Shown here one piece after another: positions 6,687-13,605 of a stretch of 13,605 bases of DNA. Numbering within the stretch: position 1 is the stretch's first letter; the number at the start of each line of letters is the position of its first letter. The position numbers were made by a program, and so were the translations under genes. A model generated the notes under the pieces. The model ran no database searches. It saw nothing but the letters and a program-made list of their open reading frames with translations, and was not told the origin of the DNA. Origin of the DNA: CAYSND01 sp964642235 (GTDB lineage Bacteria > Bacteroidota > Bacteroidia > Bacteroidales > UBA932); contig CAZXOP010000046.1 in the NCBI GenBank assembly GCA_964642235.1, positions 1-13,605 on the forward strand, written 5' to 3'.

Positions 6687-8273
6687 CTACTCCCACTCAA
6701 TGGTAGCGGGGGGTTTGGAGGAGATGTCGTAAACTACTCGGTTTACTCCTTTGACTTTATTAATTATATCATTAGAGACTTTTGCAAGGAAGTCGTAAGG
6801 GAGATGAACCCAGTCTGCGGTCATTCCATCTGTGGAGATAACTGCACGAAGTGCAATGGTGTAATCATAGGTCCTTTCGTCCCCCATTACCCCGACACTG
6901 CGGATAGGGAGCAGAATAGCCCCTGCCTGCCAAACTGCATTGTATAGAGAGGGGTTCTCTCCGGTTGCAAGAGCTTTGGACTGGGTCGCAAGGAGGTATT
7001 CAGAGGCGGGTGTATTACGAAGAGAGCGGATATAGATATCATCTGCTTCGCGCAATATTGCCAATTTTTCACGAGTAATCTCCCCGATAAGCCTTATGGC
7101 AAGACCTGGACCGGGGAATGGATGACGAGAGATAAGCTCATCTTTTATCCCAAGAGAACGCCCCACACGGCGCACTTCATCTTTAAAGAGTGTCCTTAGG
7201 GGTTCAATGATTTTTAGTTTCATCTCATCTGGAAGCCCACCCACATTATGGTGTGATTTAATGGTAGCAGAGGGGCCTTTAACTGAAACAGACTCTATCA
7301 CATCGGGATAAATAGTCCCCTGAGCGAGCCAAGAGGCATCCTTTATCTTTGCAGCTTCGGCATCGAAGATCTCAATAAAGGTTCTCCCAATAGCTTTTCT
7401 TTTCTGTTCAGGATCGGTAATCCCCTCAAGTGCATTTAGAAAATTATCTGAAGCATCGACTCCGATGACATTAAGTCCCATATCTTTATAGGAGGCAAGT
7501 ACTGAGGTAAACTCATCTTTTCTAAGGAGCCCTGTATCCACGAAGATGCAGGTTAATTGAGAACCAATTGCCTTATTGAGAAGAACTGCTGCTACAGAGG
7601 AGTCCACCCCTCCGGAGAGTCCTAAAATTACATTCTCGCGCCCCACCTTCTTTTTAATCTCTGCCACTGAACTCTCTATGAAAGAGGCAGGTGTCCAGTC
7701 TCCGGAGCAACCGCAGACCCCGAGAACGAAGTTCGAGAGCATTGTGGAACCGAACTCCGAATGGAAAACTTCAGGGTGAAATTGGACACAATAGGTCTTT
7801 TCCCCTTCAAAACAATATGCAGCATTTTCAACATCCTCAGTCGAGGCAATCTTTACTGCCCCCGAGGGGAGTTTGGTAATGGTGTCCCCATGGGACATCC
7901 AAACTTGCGACTTCGCGGGGACCCCTTTGAAAAGGGGAGAGGTGCCGGAGTGCTCAAGCATTGCCCTTCCATACTCACGACTCTCCGAAGATTCCACTGC
8001 ACCACCCAACTCTTTTGCAAGGTATTGGGCACCAAAGCAGATGGCCAAGAGGGGAAATTTCCCTTTAATGGATGAAAGGTCGATTTGCGGTGCCTCTTTT
8101 TCCCTTACTGAAAATGGGCTGCCGGAGAGAATTACCCCCTTCACGGAGCTATCAAATGCAGGTATTTTGTTATAAGGATGAATTTCGCAATAGACATTAA
8201 ACTCTCGTAATCTCCTGCCTATTAGCTGTGTCAGTTGTGAACCGAAATCGAGGATGATAATCTTCTCAGTCAT
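6687..8273 (-). CDS. guaA: GMP synthase (glutamine-hydrolysing)
   Basis: Makes GMP from XMP, ATP and glutamine, the last step of guanine nucleotide synthesis. The 528-residue product has both halves: a class I glutamine amidotransferase (Cys79 in ICFGAQ; His166 and Glu168 in QFHPEVF) and an ATP-pyrophosphatase domain with the LSGGVDSS loop (219-226), then the dimerisation domain ending in KPPATIEWE. I chose the ATG at 8273 because MTEKIIILDFGSQ is the family N-terminus; an in-frame start at 8318 would add 15 unconserved residues and lie upstream of the -7 element at 8294-8301. It is divergent from bipA and convergent with the toxin-antitoxin pair. Confidence 0.97.
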   Translation of the reverse strand: MTEKIIILDFGSQLTQLIGRRLREFNVYCEIHPYNKIPAFDSSVKGVILSGSPFSVREKEAPQIDLSSIKGKFPLLAICFGAQYLAKELGGAVESSESREYGRAMLEHSGTSPLFKGVPAKSQVWMSHGDTITKLPSGAVKIASTEDVENAAYCFEGEKTYCVQFHPEVFHSEFGSTMLSNFVLGVCGCSGDWTPASFIESSVAEIKKKVGRENVILGLSGGVDSSVAAVLLNKAIGSQLTCIFVDTGLLRKDEFTSVLASYKDMGLNVIGVDASDNFLNALEGITDPEQKRKAIGRTFIEIFDAEAAKIKDASWLAQGTIYPDVIESVSVKGPSATIKSHHNVGGLPDEMKLKIIEPLRTLFKDEVRRVGRSLGIKDELISRHPFPGPGLAIRLIGEITREKLAILREADDIYIRSLRNTPASEYLLATQSKALATGENPSLYNAVWQAGAILLPIRSVGVMGDERTYDYTIALRAVISTDGMTADWVHLPYDFLAKVSNDIINKVKGVNRVVYDISSKPPATIEWE

Positions 8274-8293
8274 TTTGTGTAAAAATTTGTTCG

Positions 8294-8301
8294 CAAAAAT
8301 A
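8294..8301 (-). promoter_or_regulatory. -7 element of the guaA promoter
   Basis: On the minus strand this reads TATTTTTG, an exact TAnnTTTG. Transcription would begin near 8287, about 14 bases before the guaA ATG. No good TTTG lies at the expected -33 distance; the nearest match is ATTG at 8326-8329 with 24 bases between. No purine riboswitch fits in so short a leader. Confidence 0.5.
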
Positions 8302-8345
8302 CAAAAAAAACCTCGCATTTATAATCAATCTATCCGATTTATGTG

Positions 8346-8353
8346 TACTTTTG
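8346..8353 (+). promoter_or_regulatory. -7 element of the bipA promoter
   Basis: TACTTTTG matches TAnnTTTG and lies 10 bases before the bipA ATG at 8364, implying a very short leader. A clear -33 TTTG is not seen. With the guaA element at 8294-8301 it makes a compact divergent promoter region. Confidence 0.5.
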
Positions 8354-8363
8354 CGCCTCAATT

Positions 8364-10160
8364 ATGCAAAATATACGAAACATAGCGATTATCGCCCACG
8401 TTGACCATGGCAAAACTACTATGGTGGACAGAATGATATACCAGGCAAAACTTGCTCGTGACAACGAGAAACTGGGTGAACTTATATTGGACAGCAATGA
8501 TTTGGAGAGGGAGCGCGGAATCACTATCCTCGCTAAGAATGTTTCCGTACCTTATAAGAACAACAAAATCAATATCATAGATACCCCCGGACACTCCGAC
8601 TTCGGTGGAGAGGTGGAGAGGGTGCTGAATATGGCAGACGGTGTGCTGCTACTTGTGGATGCTTTTGAAGGGACAATGCCTCAAACACGTTTTGTGCTTC
8701 AAAAAGCAATAGAGATGGGTAAAAAACCGATAGTGGTCATCAATAAGGTGGATAAACCCAATTGTCGTCCCAATGAGGTAAATGAGCAGGTCTTCGACCT
8801 GATGTTCTCCTTAGATGCTTCAGAGGATCAACTCGATTTCAAAACAGTTTACGGTAGTGCGAAGCAGGGGTGGATGTCCCTCGATTGGAAGAAACCTACC
8901 ACGGATATTACCCCATTGTTGGATATGATATTGTCAGAAATTCCTGCACCACAAGAGGTTCAGGGGACTCCCCAAATGCTTATTTCATCATTGGAATACT
9001 CCCCTTACGTAGGGAGAATTGCCGTAGGCAGAATCACCCGCGGAAGCCTTAAATCGGGGCAGAATGTCTCATTGTGTAAACATGACCACTCTGTGGAGAG
9101 GCAGAAAATCAAGGATTTAATGGTTTTTGAAGGGCTTGAGAAGAAAAAAGTGACTGAAGTGGGTTGCGGAGATATTTGTGCCGTTGTGGGGATTGAGGGG
9201 TTTGAAATAGGGGATACCATTGCCGATTATGAGAATCCTGAGCAGCTTCCCCCCATCTCCGTTGACGAACCGACAATGAGTATGCTCTTCACTATCAATG
9301 ACTCTCCTTTTTTTGGCCGTGAGGGGAAATATGTTACCTCGCGTCACCTGAAAGAGCGCCTCGAGAAGGAACTTGAGAAGAATTTGGCACTGAAAGTTAA
9401 AGAGGGGATGAGTTCTGACTCCTTTATTGTTTATGGTCGCGGGGTTCTTCACCTTTCGGTACTCATCGAGACAATGAGGCGTGAAGGGTTCGAGCTCCAA
9501 GTCGGACAACCAAAGGTCTTAGATAAGAATATAAACGGAGTGCGTTGTGAGCCTATCGAGCACCTTACAATAGATATTCCGGAGGGGATGGCAGGGCGTG
9601 CAATCGAGATGGCTACCCGCCGTAAGGCAATGCTTCTCCACATGGAGACAAGAGGGGAGCGCACCCACCTCGATTTTGATATCCCTGCGAGGGGACTTAT
9701 TGGTCTTAGGAGCAATCTCCTGACTGCCACTCAAGGAGAGGCAGTTATTGCGCACCGTTTCAAGGGGTATGAACCCTACAAAGGGGAGATTGAGAAGAGA
9801 AACAATGGTTCTCTCGTGGCAATAGAGACAGGATTGGCAGTTGCTTACGCAATGGATAAGCTCCAGGACAAAGGGAAGTTTTTTGTCTTCCCCGGAGATG
9901 AAATATATGCAGGTCAGGTGGTAGGGGAGCATACAAGAGGGGAGGACCTTACAATCAATGTTTGTAAAACCAAGAAACTCACCAATATTCGCGCCTCAGG
10001 AACTGATGATAAAGCAGTAATTACTCCCCCCATTGTCTTTTCACTCGAAGAGGCATTGGAATATATCCAAGACGATGAATTAGTGGAGATTACTCCGAAA
10101 TCTATGAGGATAAGGAAGATTTTTTTGGATGAAAATGAAAGAAAACGGAGAAAAGGTTAA
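8364..10160 (+). CDS. typA: Ribosome-associated translational GTPase BipA/TypA
   Basis: A 598-residue GTPase of the elongation-factor family that binds ribosomes and assists 50S assembly and stress or cold adaptation. GTPase motifs are all present: AHVDHGKT (11-18), RGITI (51-55), DTPGH (73-77), NKVD (127-130) and GSA (164-166). The BipA-specific C-terminal region is complete, with ARGLIGLRSNLLT and the lysine-rich tail. The start at ATG 8364 gives the family N-terminus MQNIRNIAIIAHVDHG; an upstream in-frame GTG at 8343 would overlap the -7 element and is rejected. It stands alone, with guaA divergent on its left and a separate promoter for the next operon on its right. Confidence 0.97.
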   Translation: MQNIRNIAIIAHVDHGKTTMVDRMIYQAKLARDNEKLGELILDSNDLERERGITILAKNVSVPYKNNKINIIDTPGHSDFGGEVERVLNMADGVLLLVDAFEGTMPQTRFVLQKAIEMGKKPIVVINKVDKPNCRPNEVNEQVFDLMFSLDASEDQLDFKTVYGSAKQGWMSLDWKKPTTDITPLLDMILSEIPAPQEVQGTPQMLISSLEYSPYVGRIAVGRITRGSLKSGQNVSLCKHDHSVERQKIKDLMVFEGLEKKKVTEVGCGDICAVVGIEGFEIGDTIADYENPEQLPPISVDEPTMSMLFTINDSPFFGREGKYVTSRHLKERLEKELEKNLALKVKEGMSSDSFIVYGRGVLHLSVLIETMRREGFELQVGQPKVLDKNINGVRCEPIEHLTIDIPEGMAGRAIEMATRRKAMLLHMETRGERTHLDFDIPARGLIGLRSNLLTATQGEAVIAHRFKGYEPYKGEIEKRNNGSLVAIETGLAVAYAMDKLQDKGKFFVFPGDEIYAGQVVGEHTRGEDLTINVCKTKKLTNIRASGTDDKAVITPPIVFSLEEALEYIQDDELVEITPKSMRIRKIFLDENERKRRKG

Positions 10161-10179
10161 GAGATTATAAAATTTTTTA

Positions 10180-10187
10180 TATCTTTG
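10180..10187 (+). promoter_or_regulatory. -7 element for the DUF177-rpmF-plsX operon
   Basis: TATCTTTG, an exact TAnnTTTG, 20 bases after the bipA stop codon. The expected -33 position holds TTAA (10157-10160), a poor match. The start codon is 30 bases further on, preceded at about 10208-10214 by AGAAGGAG, an unusually good Shine-Dalgarno-like sequence for this phylum. Confidence 0.6.
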
Positions 10188-10217
10188 CGCCCCCAAGCGA
10201 AGAAAGAAGAAGGAGTT

Positions 10218-10673
10218 ATGGAGTATTTAATAGATATTAAAGGGTTAACTTCAGGGAAACATACTCTGGAGTATAGTTTGGACGGCTCATTCTTCGAGTC
10301 ATTTGGGAGTGATATCATTTTAGATGCTGACTTGAAGGCGATGGTGGAGGTAGAGAAGGTATCCGGGTGGATTAAAGTTGTTTGTGATATGAACGGTACA
10401 GTGGTGGTAGAGTGTGATAAATGTCTTGCTGACTTGACATTACCGGTTAATTTCACCGTCCCTTTTACCGTTAAATTTTCATCTTTTGCAGATGAGGAAG
10501 AGGAGGATGATGGAGATGTTATCGTTCTTGGAAAGAATGATGGAGAGGTAGATTTGAGCCAGGTCTTTTATGACTACGTGGTACTCTCACTCCCTCTTAA
10601 AAGAGTCCATCCTGAGGGGGAATGTGATCCCGTTATGCTAAAGAAAATGAGTGAATTTTTGAAAAATAATTAA
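10218..10673 (+). CDS. DUF177 (YceD-like) protein
   Basis: A 151-residue protein of the DUF177/YceD family, which nearly always lies next to rpmF and is linked to 23S rRNA or ribosome metabolism in other bacteria. The opening MEYLIDIKGLTSGKH, the CDxC-like pair (Cys66, Cys69 in VECDKCL), the acidic stretch at 92-99 and the VDLSQVFYDYVVLSLPL segment (111-127) fit the family. The ATG at 10218 is chosen over an in-frame TTG at 10185 because the latter lies inside the -7 box and a Shine-Dalgarno-like AGAAGGAG precedes the ATG. The L32 gene begins 12 bases after its stop. Confidence 0.88.
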   Translation: MEYLIDIKGLTSGKHTLEYSLDGSFFESFGSDIILDADLKAMVEVEKVSGWIKVVCDMNGTVVVECDKCLADLTLPVNFTVPFTVKFSSFADEEEEDDGDVIVLGKNDGEVDLSQVFYDYVVLSLPLKRVHPEGECDPVMLKKMSEFLKNN

Positions 10674-10685
10674 AAATAAATATTT

Positions 10686-10868
10686 ATGGCACATCCTAAA
10701 CATAAAGTCTCTAAACAGCGTAGAGACAAACGTAGGACTCACGATAAAATAGATGCTCCTACACTTTCAAGTTGTTCGAACTGTGGTGCTGCAGTAATGT
10801 ATCATCACCTTTGTCCTGAGTGTGGATATTATAGAGGTCGTCTTATAGTAGAGAAGAAAGTATCGTAA
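10686..10868 (+). CDS. rpmF: 50S ribosomal protein L32
   Basis: A 60-residue, very basic ribosomal protein. It opens with the family's MAHPKHKVSKQRRDKRR and carries a four-cysteine zinc ribbon: Cys30, Cys33, Cys43 and Cys46. All four zinc ligands are kept, so this is the zinc-binding form and not the cysteine-free paralogue made under zinc starvation. It sits 12 bases after DUF177 and 12 bases before plsX, a conserved operon coupling ribosome and membrane lipid genes. Confidence 0.97.
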   Translation: MAHPKHKVSKQRRDKRRTHDKIDAPTLSSCSNCGAAVMYHHLCPECGYYRGRLIVEKKVS

Positions 10869-10880
10869 TCCTTTCCGATT

Positions 10881-11828
10881 ATGATTAGAATCGGGGTCGA
10901 TACAATGGGTGGAGACTATGCTCCACAAAATGTGGTGATAGGGGCTATTGAGGCTCAGAAACACCTTCCCGATGATGTTCGACTCTACCTTATAGGAGAT
11001 AAAATTAAAATAGCCGAGATATGTCGTCAGCAAGAGGCAGATCTCGGTAATTTTATTGTCATTAATTGCACCCAGACCATTATGATGGGAGAGCACCCCG
11101 TAAGCGCATATATGAAAAAGAGAGACTCCTCTATCGTAGTGGGGTACAATATGTTGGCTAAGGGAGAGATAGATGCTTTCGCCTCTGCGGGTAATACCGG
11201 TGCAATGCTAATGGGCTCTACCCATACTATAAAACCGATTAACGGAATCTTACGCCCATGCATCTCTGCTGAAATACCTCTCTTGGGAGGGGGAAAAATG
11301 TTGATTCTCGATGTAGGACTTAACTCCGATTGTAAAGCAGATTTTCTATTGCAGTTTGCACAGCTCGGAAATATCTATGCTAAAACCATATTTGGTATAG
11401 AGAGTCCAAGAATAGCACTCCTAAACATAGGGGGTGAAGAGGAGAAGGGGAATATTGTAAACCAAGAGGCATATAAGCTCCTCTCATTCGATTCAGATTT
11501 GAATTTCGTGGGGAATATGGAGGCTAATCACCTTTTCAGAGGAGATATTGCAGATGTGTTGGTTACAGATGGATTTGTAGGGAATGTCTGTATTAAACAG
11601 GCTGAAGCGATGTATGACCTCTTTACTGCTCTTGGAGGGAGAAATGAATATATGGAGAGATTTGATTATGAGATATATGGTGGCACTCAGATTTTAGGAA
11701 TAGGTATGCCTGTCATTATAGGACACGGAGCCTCCTCACCAAAAGCTATTGCCAATATGATTTATAAAACAGAAATCTCCGCAAGGAGTAATTTGATAAA
11801 GAATTTTTTATCTATATTTGCGAATTAA
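10881..11828 (+). CDS. plsX: Phosphate acyltransferase PlsX
   Basis: Converts acyl-ACP to acyl-phosphate, the donor for PlsY in phospholipid synthesis; a peripheral membrane enzyme. The 315 residues show the family marks: IRIGVDTMGGDYAP at the N-terminus, SAGNTGAML (102-110), LNIGGEEEKGN (181-191), VTDGFVGNV (228-236) and IIGHGASSPKA (279-289). Length is at the short end of the family. fabH, the usual next gene in many bacteria including Bacteroidota, is absent; a tRNA-Arg begins 3 bases after the stop codon, and that tRNA's promoter appears to lie inside the last codons of plsX. Confidence 0.96.
   Translation: MIRIGVDTMGGDYAPQNVVIGAIEAQKHLPDDVRLYLIGDKIKIAEICRQQEADLGNFIVINCTQTIMMGEHPVSAYMKKRDSSIVVGYNMLAKGEIDAFASAGNTGAMLMGSTHTIKPINGILRPCISAEIPLLGGGKMLILDVGLNSDCKADFLLQFAQLGNIYAKTIFGIESPRIALLNIGGEEEKGNIVNQEAYKLLSFDSDLNFVGNMEANHLFRGDIADVLVTDGFVGNVCIKQAEAMYDLFTALGGRNEYMERFDYEIYGGTQILGIGMPVIIGHGASSPKAIANMIYKTEISARSNLIKNFLSIFAN
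11792..11820 (+). promoter_or_regulatory. Probable tRNA-Arg promoter inside the plsX 3' end
   Basis: TTTG at 11792-11795 and TATATTTG at 11813-11820, an exact TAnnTTTG. The spacing is 17 bases, shorter than the usual 19-21. Transcription would begin near 11827, about 5 bases before the tRNA and at the plsX stop codon. It would drive the tRNA and the recombinase behind it. Confidence 0.55.
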
Positions 11829-11831
11829 GAG

Positions 11832-11903
11832 GGCCCCATAGTTCAAGGGATAGAACGGAAGTTTCCTAAACTTTAAATCGCAGTTCGAGTCTGCGTGGGG
11901 CTA
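11832..11903 (+). tRNA. tRNA-Arg (anticodon CCU, reads AGG)
   Basis: The 72 bases fold as a full cloverleaf. The acceptor is GGCCCCA/TGGGGCT with one G-T pair at the tip. The D arm is GTTC/GAAC (11841-11856). The anticodon stem GAAGT/ACTTT encloses TTCCTAA with CCT at 11865-11867. The variable loop is 4 bases. The T arm is CGCAG/CTGCG around TTCGAGT (11879-11895), with discriminator A at 11903. CCA is not encoded. Arg codon AGG is common in neighbouring genes such as the sialidase, so this tRNA is likely well used. The ATG of the recombinase follows after two bases. Confidence 0.95.
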
Positions 11904-11905
11904 CA

Positions 11906-12829
11906 ATGAAACAAAATATGTGGGATGCTGATCTTGCCGACTTCAGGTCGTATCTCCGCTTAGAGAGGTCTCTCTCAGAAAATACTATCGTATCATACTC
12001 TTCCGACCTCAATAAGCTGAAAGGGTTTATTTTGACACAAGGTCATATTCCACCTGCCGAAGTAACCGGTCAAAACCTCATTGATTTTCTTGAATCTCAA
12101 TCCGAAAATGGGATCTCTAAAAGGACACAGGCACGCTTGATCTCCTCCGCAAAGGCTTTCTATAAATTCTTAGAGATGGAGGGTAAAGTCAAAGAGAATC
12201 CATGTGAACTGCTCGACTCCCCCAAAATGTCCCGCTCATTACCTGATGTGCTTTCAGTAGAGGAGATTGAGAAGATTATCGAGTCTGTGGATCTCTCCGT
12301 ACCGGAGGGACATCGTAATAGGGCTATCCTCGAAGTCCTCTACTCTTGTGGATTAAGAGTAAGCGAGTTAGTTAATCTACACATTTCCGACCTTTTCTTC
12401 GAGGAGGGATTTATTCGTGTAACAGGGAAGGGGAGCAAACAGAGGCTTGTCCCGATCGGTGAGCCTGCTATAAAAGCAGTTACTCTCTATGCAACCCATA
12501 GCCGGAGAAAATTCGCAGCCTCTTCTAAACCCTCTTTGAAAAACAAATCGGAAGATATCCTCTTCTTAAATCGTCGAGGAGGTAAAATGAGTCGTGAAAT
12601 GGTCTTCCTGATAGTTAAAAAACAGACTTCAGCAGCAGGTATCGAAAAGACCATCTCCCCCCACACTTTCCGTCACTCTTTTGCATCGCATCTTGTGGAG
12701 AATGGTGCTGACCTCCGTGTCGTCCAAGAGATGTTAGGGCACGAATCCATCCTTACCACCGAAATCTACACCCACATCGACACCACCAAATGGCAAAACT
12801 CCATCCTTAAATTTCACCCACGTGGGTAA
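11906..12829 (+). CDS. Tyrosine recombinase of the XerC/XerD type
   Basis: A 307-residue site-specific recombinase, likely one of the pair that resolves chromosome dimers at dif with FtsK. It has an N-terminal core-binding SAM-like domain (about 7-95) and a catalytic domain with all expected residues: Arg151 (YSCGLRVSEL), Lys175 (TGKGSKQR), His253 and Arg256 (SPHTFRHSFA), His279 (LGHES) and nucleophile Tyr288 (EIYTH). Length matches XerC/XerD and lacks the extra domain typical of mobile-element integrases. XerC versus XerD cannot be settled here, so no symbol is given. The ATG at 11906 lies 2 bases after tRNA-Arg; Met5 at 11918 is an alternative start that would leave a short leader. The 3' end converges on nth. 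Confidence 0.93.
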   Translation: MKQNMWDADLADFRSYLRLERSLSENTIVSYSSDLNKLKGFILTQGHIPPAEVTGQNLIDFLESQSENGISKRTQARLISSAKAFYKFLEMEGKVKENPCELLDSPKMSRSLPDVLSVEEIEKIIESVDLSVPEGHRNRAILEVLYSCGLRVSELVNLHISDLFFEEGFIRVTGKGSKQRLVPIGEPAIKAVTLYATHSRRKFAASSKPSLKNKSEDILFLNRRGGKMSREMVFLIVKKQTSAAGIEKTISPHTFRHSFASHLVENGADLRVVQEMLGHESILTTEIYTHIDTTKWQNSILKFHPRG

Positions 12830-12833
12830 ATTG

Positions 12834-13469
12834 CTAACTATTTTGATTTTTAGTCTGGCACCAGGGGGCGAGGCCGCATTGGTGGCATTTGGGATTTCGG
12901 GCAGTGCAGACATATCTGCCATGGAGTATTAGCCAGTGATGGGCTATGGCTCTGAGGTTTTCGGGGATATTGGCGGTCAAGTCTGCCTCTACTTTATCCA
13001 CTGTTTCACCTTTGGAGAGACCGAGACGGCGCGATATTCTAAAGACATGAGTGTCCACAGCTATTACAGGCTTATTATATATCACCGAGGCGACCACATT
13101 TGCTGTCTTACGACCTACTCCCGGGAGGGTCTGCAATTCATCCACATCAGATGGAACCACAGAGTCGTAAACAGAGACTAATCTCTTTGCCATCCCTATA
13201 AGGTGATTGGTCTTATTGTTAGGGAAAGTGACCGATTTAATATAGTTATATACTTCATCATAAGAGGCTTCCGAAAGAGAAAGCGGAGTCGGGAAACGTT
13301 CGAAAAGGGGAGGGGTCACGATATTTACTCGTTTGTCTGTACATTGTGCAGAGAGAATAACCGCCACCACAAGCTGATATGGGTTTTCAAAATGGAGTTC
13401 CGATTCAGCTATAGGCATGTTTTCAGAAAACCATTTTATTATGGAGGTGTACCGTTCCTTTGAAGTCAT
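12834..13469 (-). CDS. nth: Endonuclease III, DNA glycosylase/AP lyase
   Basis: Removes oxidised pyrimidines and cuts the abasic site in base excision repair. The 211 residues carry the helix-hairpin-helix LPGVGRKTANVV (115-126) with catalytic Lys121, the acid Asp139 in AVDTHVFR, and an intact iron-sulfur ligand set Cys188, Cys195, Cys198 and Cys204 in the canonical C-x6-C-x2-C-x5-C spacing. Length is normal. Its ATG overlaps the stop codon of an upstream ftsE-like gene as ATGA, so the two are probably translated in a coupled way from a promoter outside the window. Its stop lies 4 bases from that of the recombinase. Confidence 0.97.
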   Translation of the reverse strand: MTSKERYTSIIKWFSENMPIAESELHFENPYQLVVAVILSAQCTDKRVNIVTPPLFERFPTPLSLSEASYDEVYNYIKSVTFPNNKTNHLIGMAKRLVSVYDSVVPSDVDELQTLPGVGRKTANVVASVIYNKPVIAVDTHVFRISRRLGLSKGETVDKVEADLTANIPENLRAIAHHWLILHGRYVCTARNPKCHQCGLAPWCQTKNQNS

Positions 13470-13605
13470 AGTAGATTAGAAAAGTCTATTTCATTATCAA
13501 TATCAGAGATGTATTCTCGGCATATTAAATTTTCGCAGATAACAGTACGTGCAGGGTACTTCTTAAATATCCCCTGATTATGTGTTACCATTAAAATAGC
13601 CGGAT
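13466..13605 (-). CDS. 3' end of an FtsE-like ABC transporter ATPase (partial)
   Basis: The last 45 codons of a gene that enters from the right edge; the first whole codon is at 13603-13601 and TGA is at 13468-13466. The readable part begins PAILMVTHNQGIFKKYPAR, which matches the switch-histidine region and C-terminus of FtsE-type cell-division ATPases, where ILMVTHN is followed by a KYP-R segment. FtsE pairs with FtsX at the division septum. The Walker A, signature and Walker B motifs lie outside the window, so other ABC ATPases remain possible. The stop overlaps the nth start codon by ATGA. Confidence 0.7.
   Translation of the reverse strand, partial: PAILMVTHNQGIFKKYPARTVICENLICREYISDIDNEIDFSNLL

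Noticed and set aside
8274..8318. Extended N-terminus for guaA
   Set aside because: The added 15 residues are not family-like and the -7 element at 8294-8301 lies inside them.
12816..12827. 12-base perfect palindrome ACCCACGTGGGT at the recombinase 3' end
   Set aside because: It lies in the last codons (His-Pro-Arg-Gly-stop), has no loop suitable for a terminator and no second copy was seen; chance is adequate.
11832..12829. Integrated element with a tRNA attachment site
   Set aside because: The recombinase has XerC/D length and motifs, no partial tRNA repeat was seen downstream, and the following gene is housekeeping nth.

Overview
The window is ordinary-looking chromosome from a member of the Bacteroidota, most likely the order Bacteroidales. 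Three things point there. Promoters match the phylum's own -7 element TAnnTTTG instead of TATAAT (3821, 5981, 8294 on the minus strand, 8346, 10180, 11813). Shine-Dalgarno sequences are mostly absent. The gene families and order (DUF177-rpmF-plsX, guaA, bipA, and a secreted sialidase with a permuted mutarotase domain) also fit. Genus cannot be told from the sequence alone.

Left part (1-3757): a two-gene operon of a D-2-hydroxyacid dehydrogenase and a large secreted protein. The latter joins a five-Asp-box exo-sialidase to a six-bladed kelch domain that is a cyclically permuted NanM-type N-acetylneuraminate mutarotase. One polypeptide would release sialic acid from glycans and then equilibrate its anomers for uptake. 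This is the most distinctive protein in the window.

Middle part (3758-6672): an AT-richer accessory block. It holds two higBA-type toxin-antitoxin pairs of different toxin families, one RelE-like and one HigB_toxin (PF09907-like), each behind its own promoter with an inverted repeat over the -33 element. Between them lies a secreted CE7-like acetyl esterase (acetylxylan esterase / cephalosporin-C deacetylase family), which might deacetylate glycans.

Right part (6687-13605): housekeeping genes. guaA (GMP synthase) and bipA/typA are divergent from a shared 90-base region. Then come the DUF177-rpmF-plsX operon, a tRNA-Arg(CCU) directly followed (2 bases) by a XerC/D-type tyrosine recombinase, then on the minus strand nth (endonuclease III) and the 3' end of an ftsE-like ABC ATPase overlapping nth by ATGA. 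The usual fabH after plsX is absent here.

I found no CRISPR array, insertion sequence, rRNA or clear prophage. No wholly novel multi-gene system is evident; the most interesting items are the sialidase-mutarotase fusion, the paired toxin-antitoxin block around an esterase, and the tRNA-recombinase junction.
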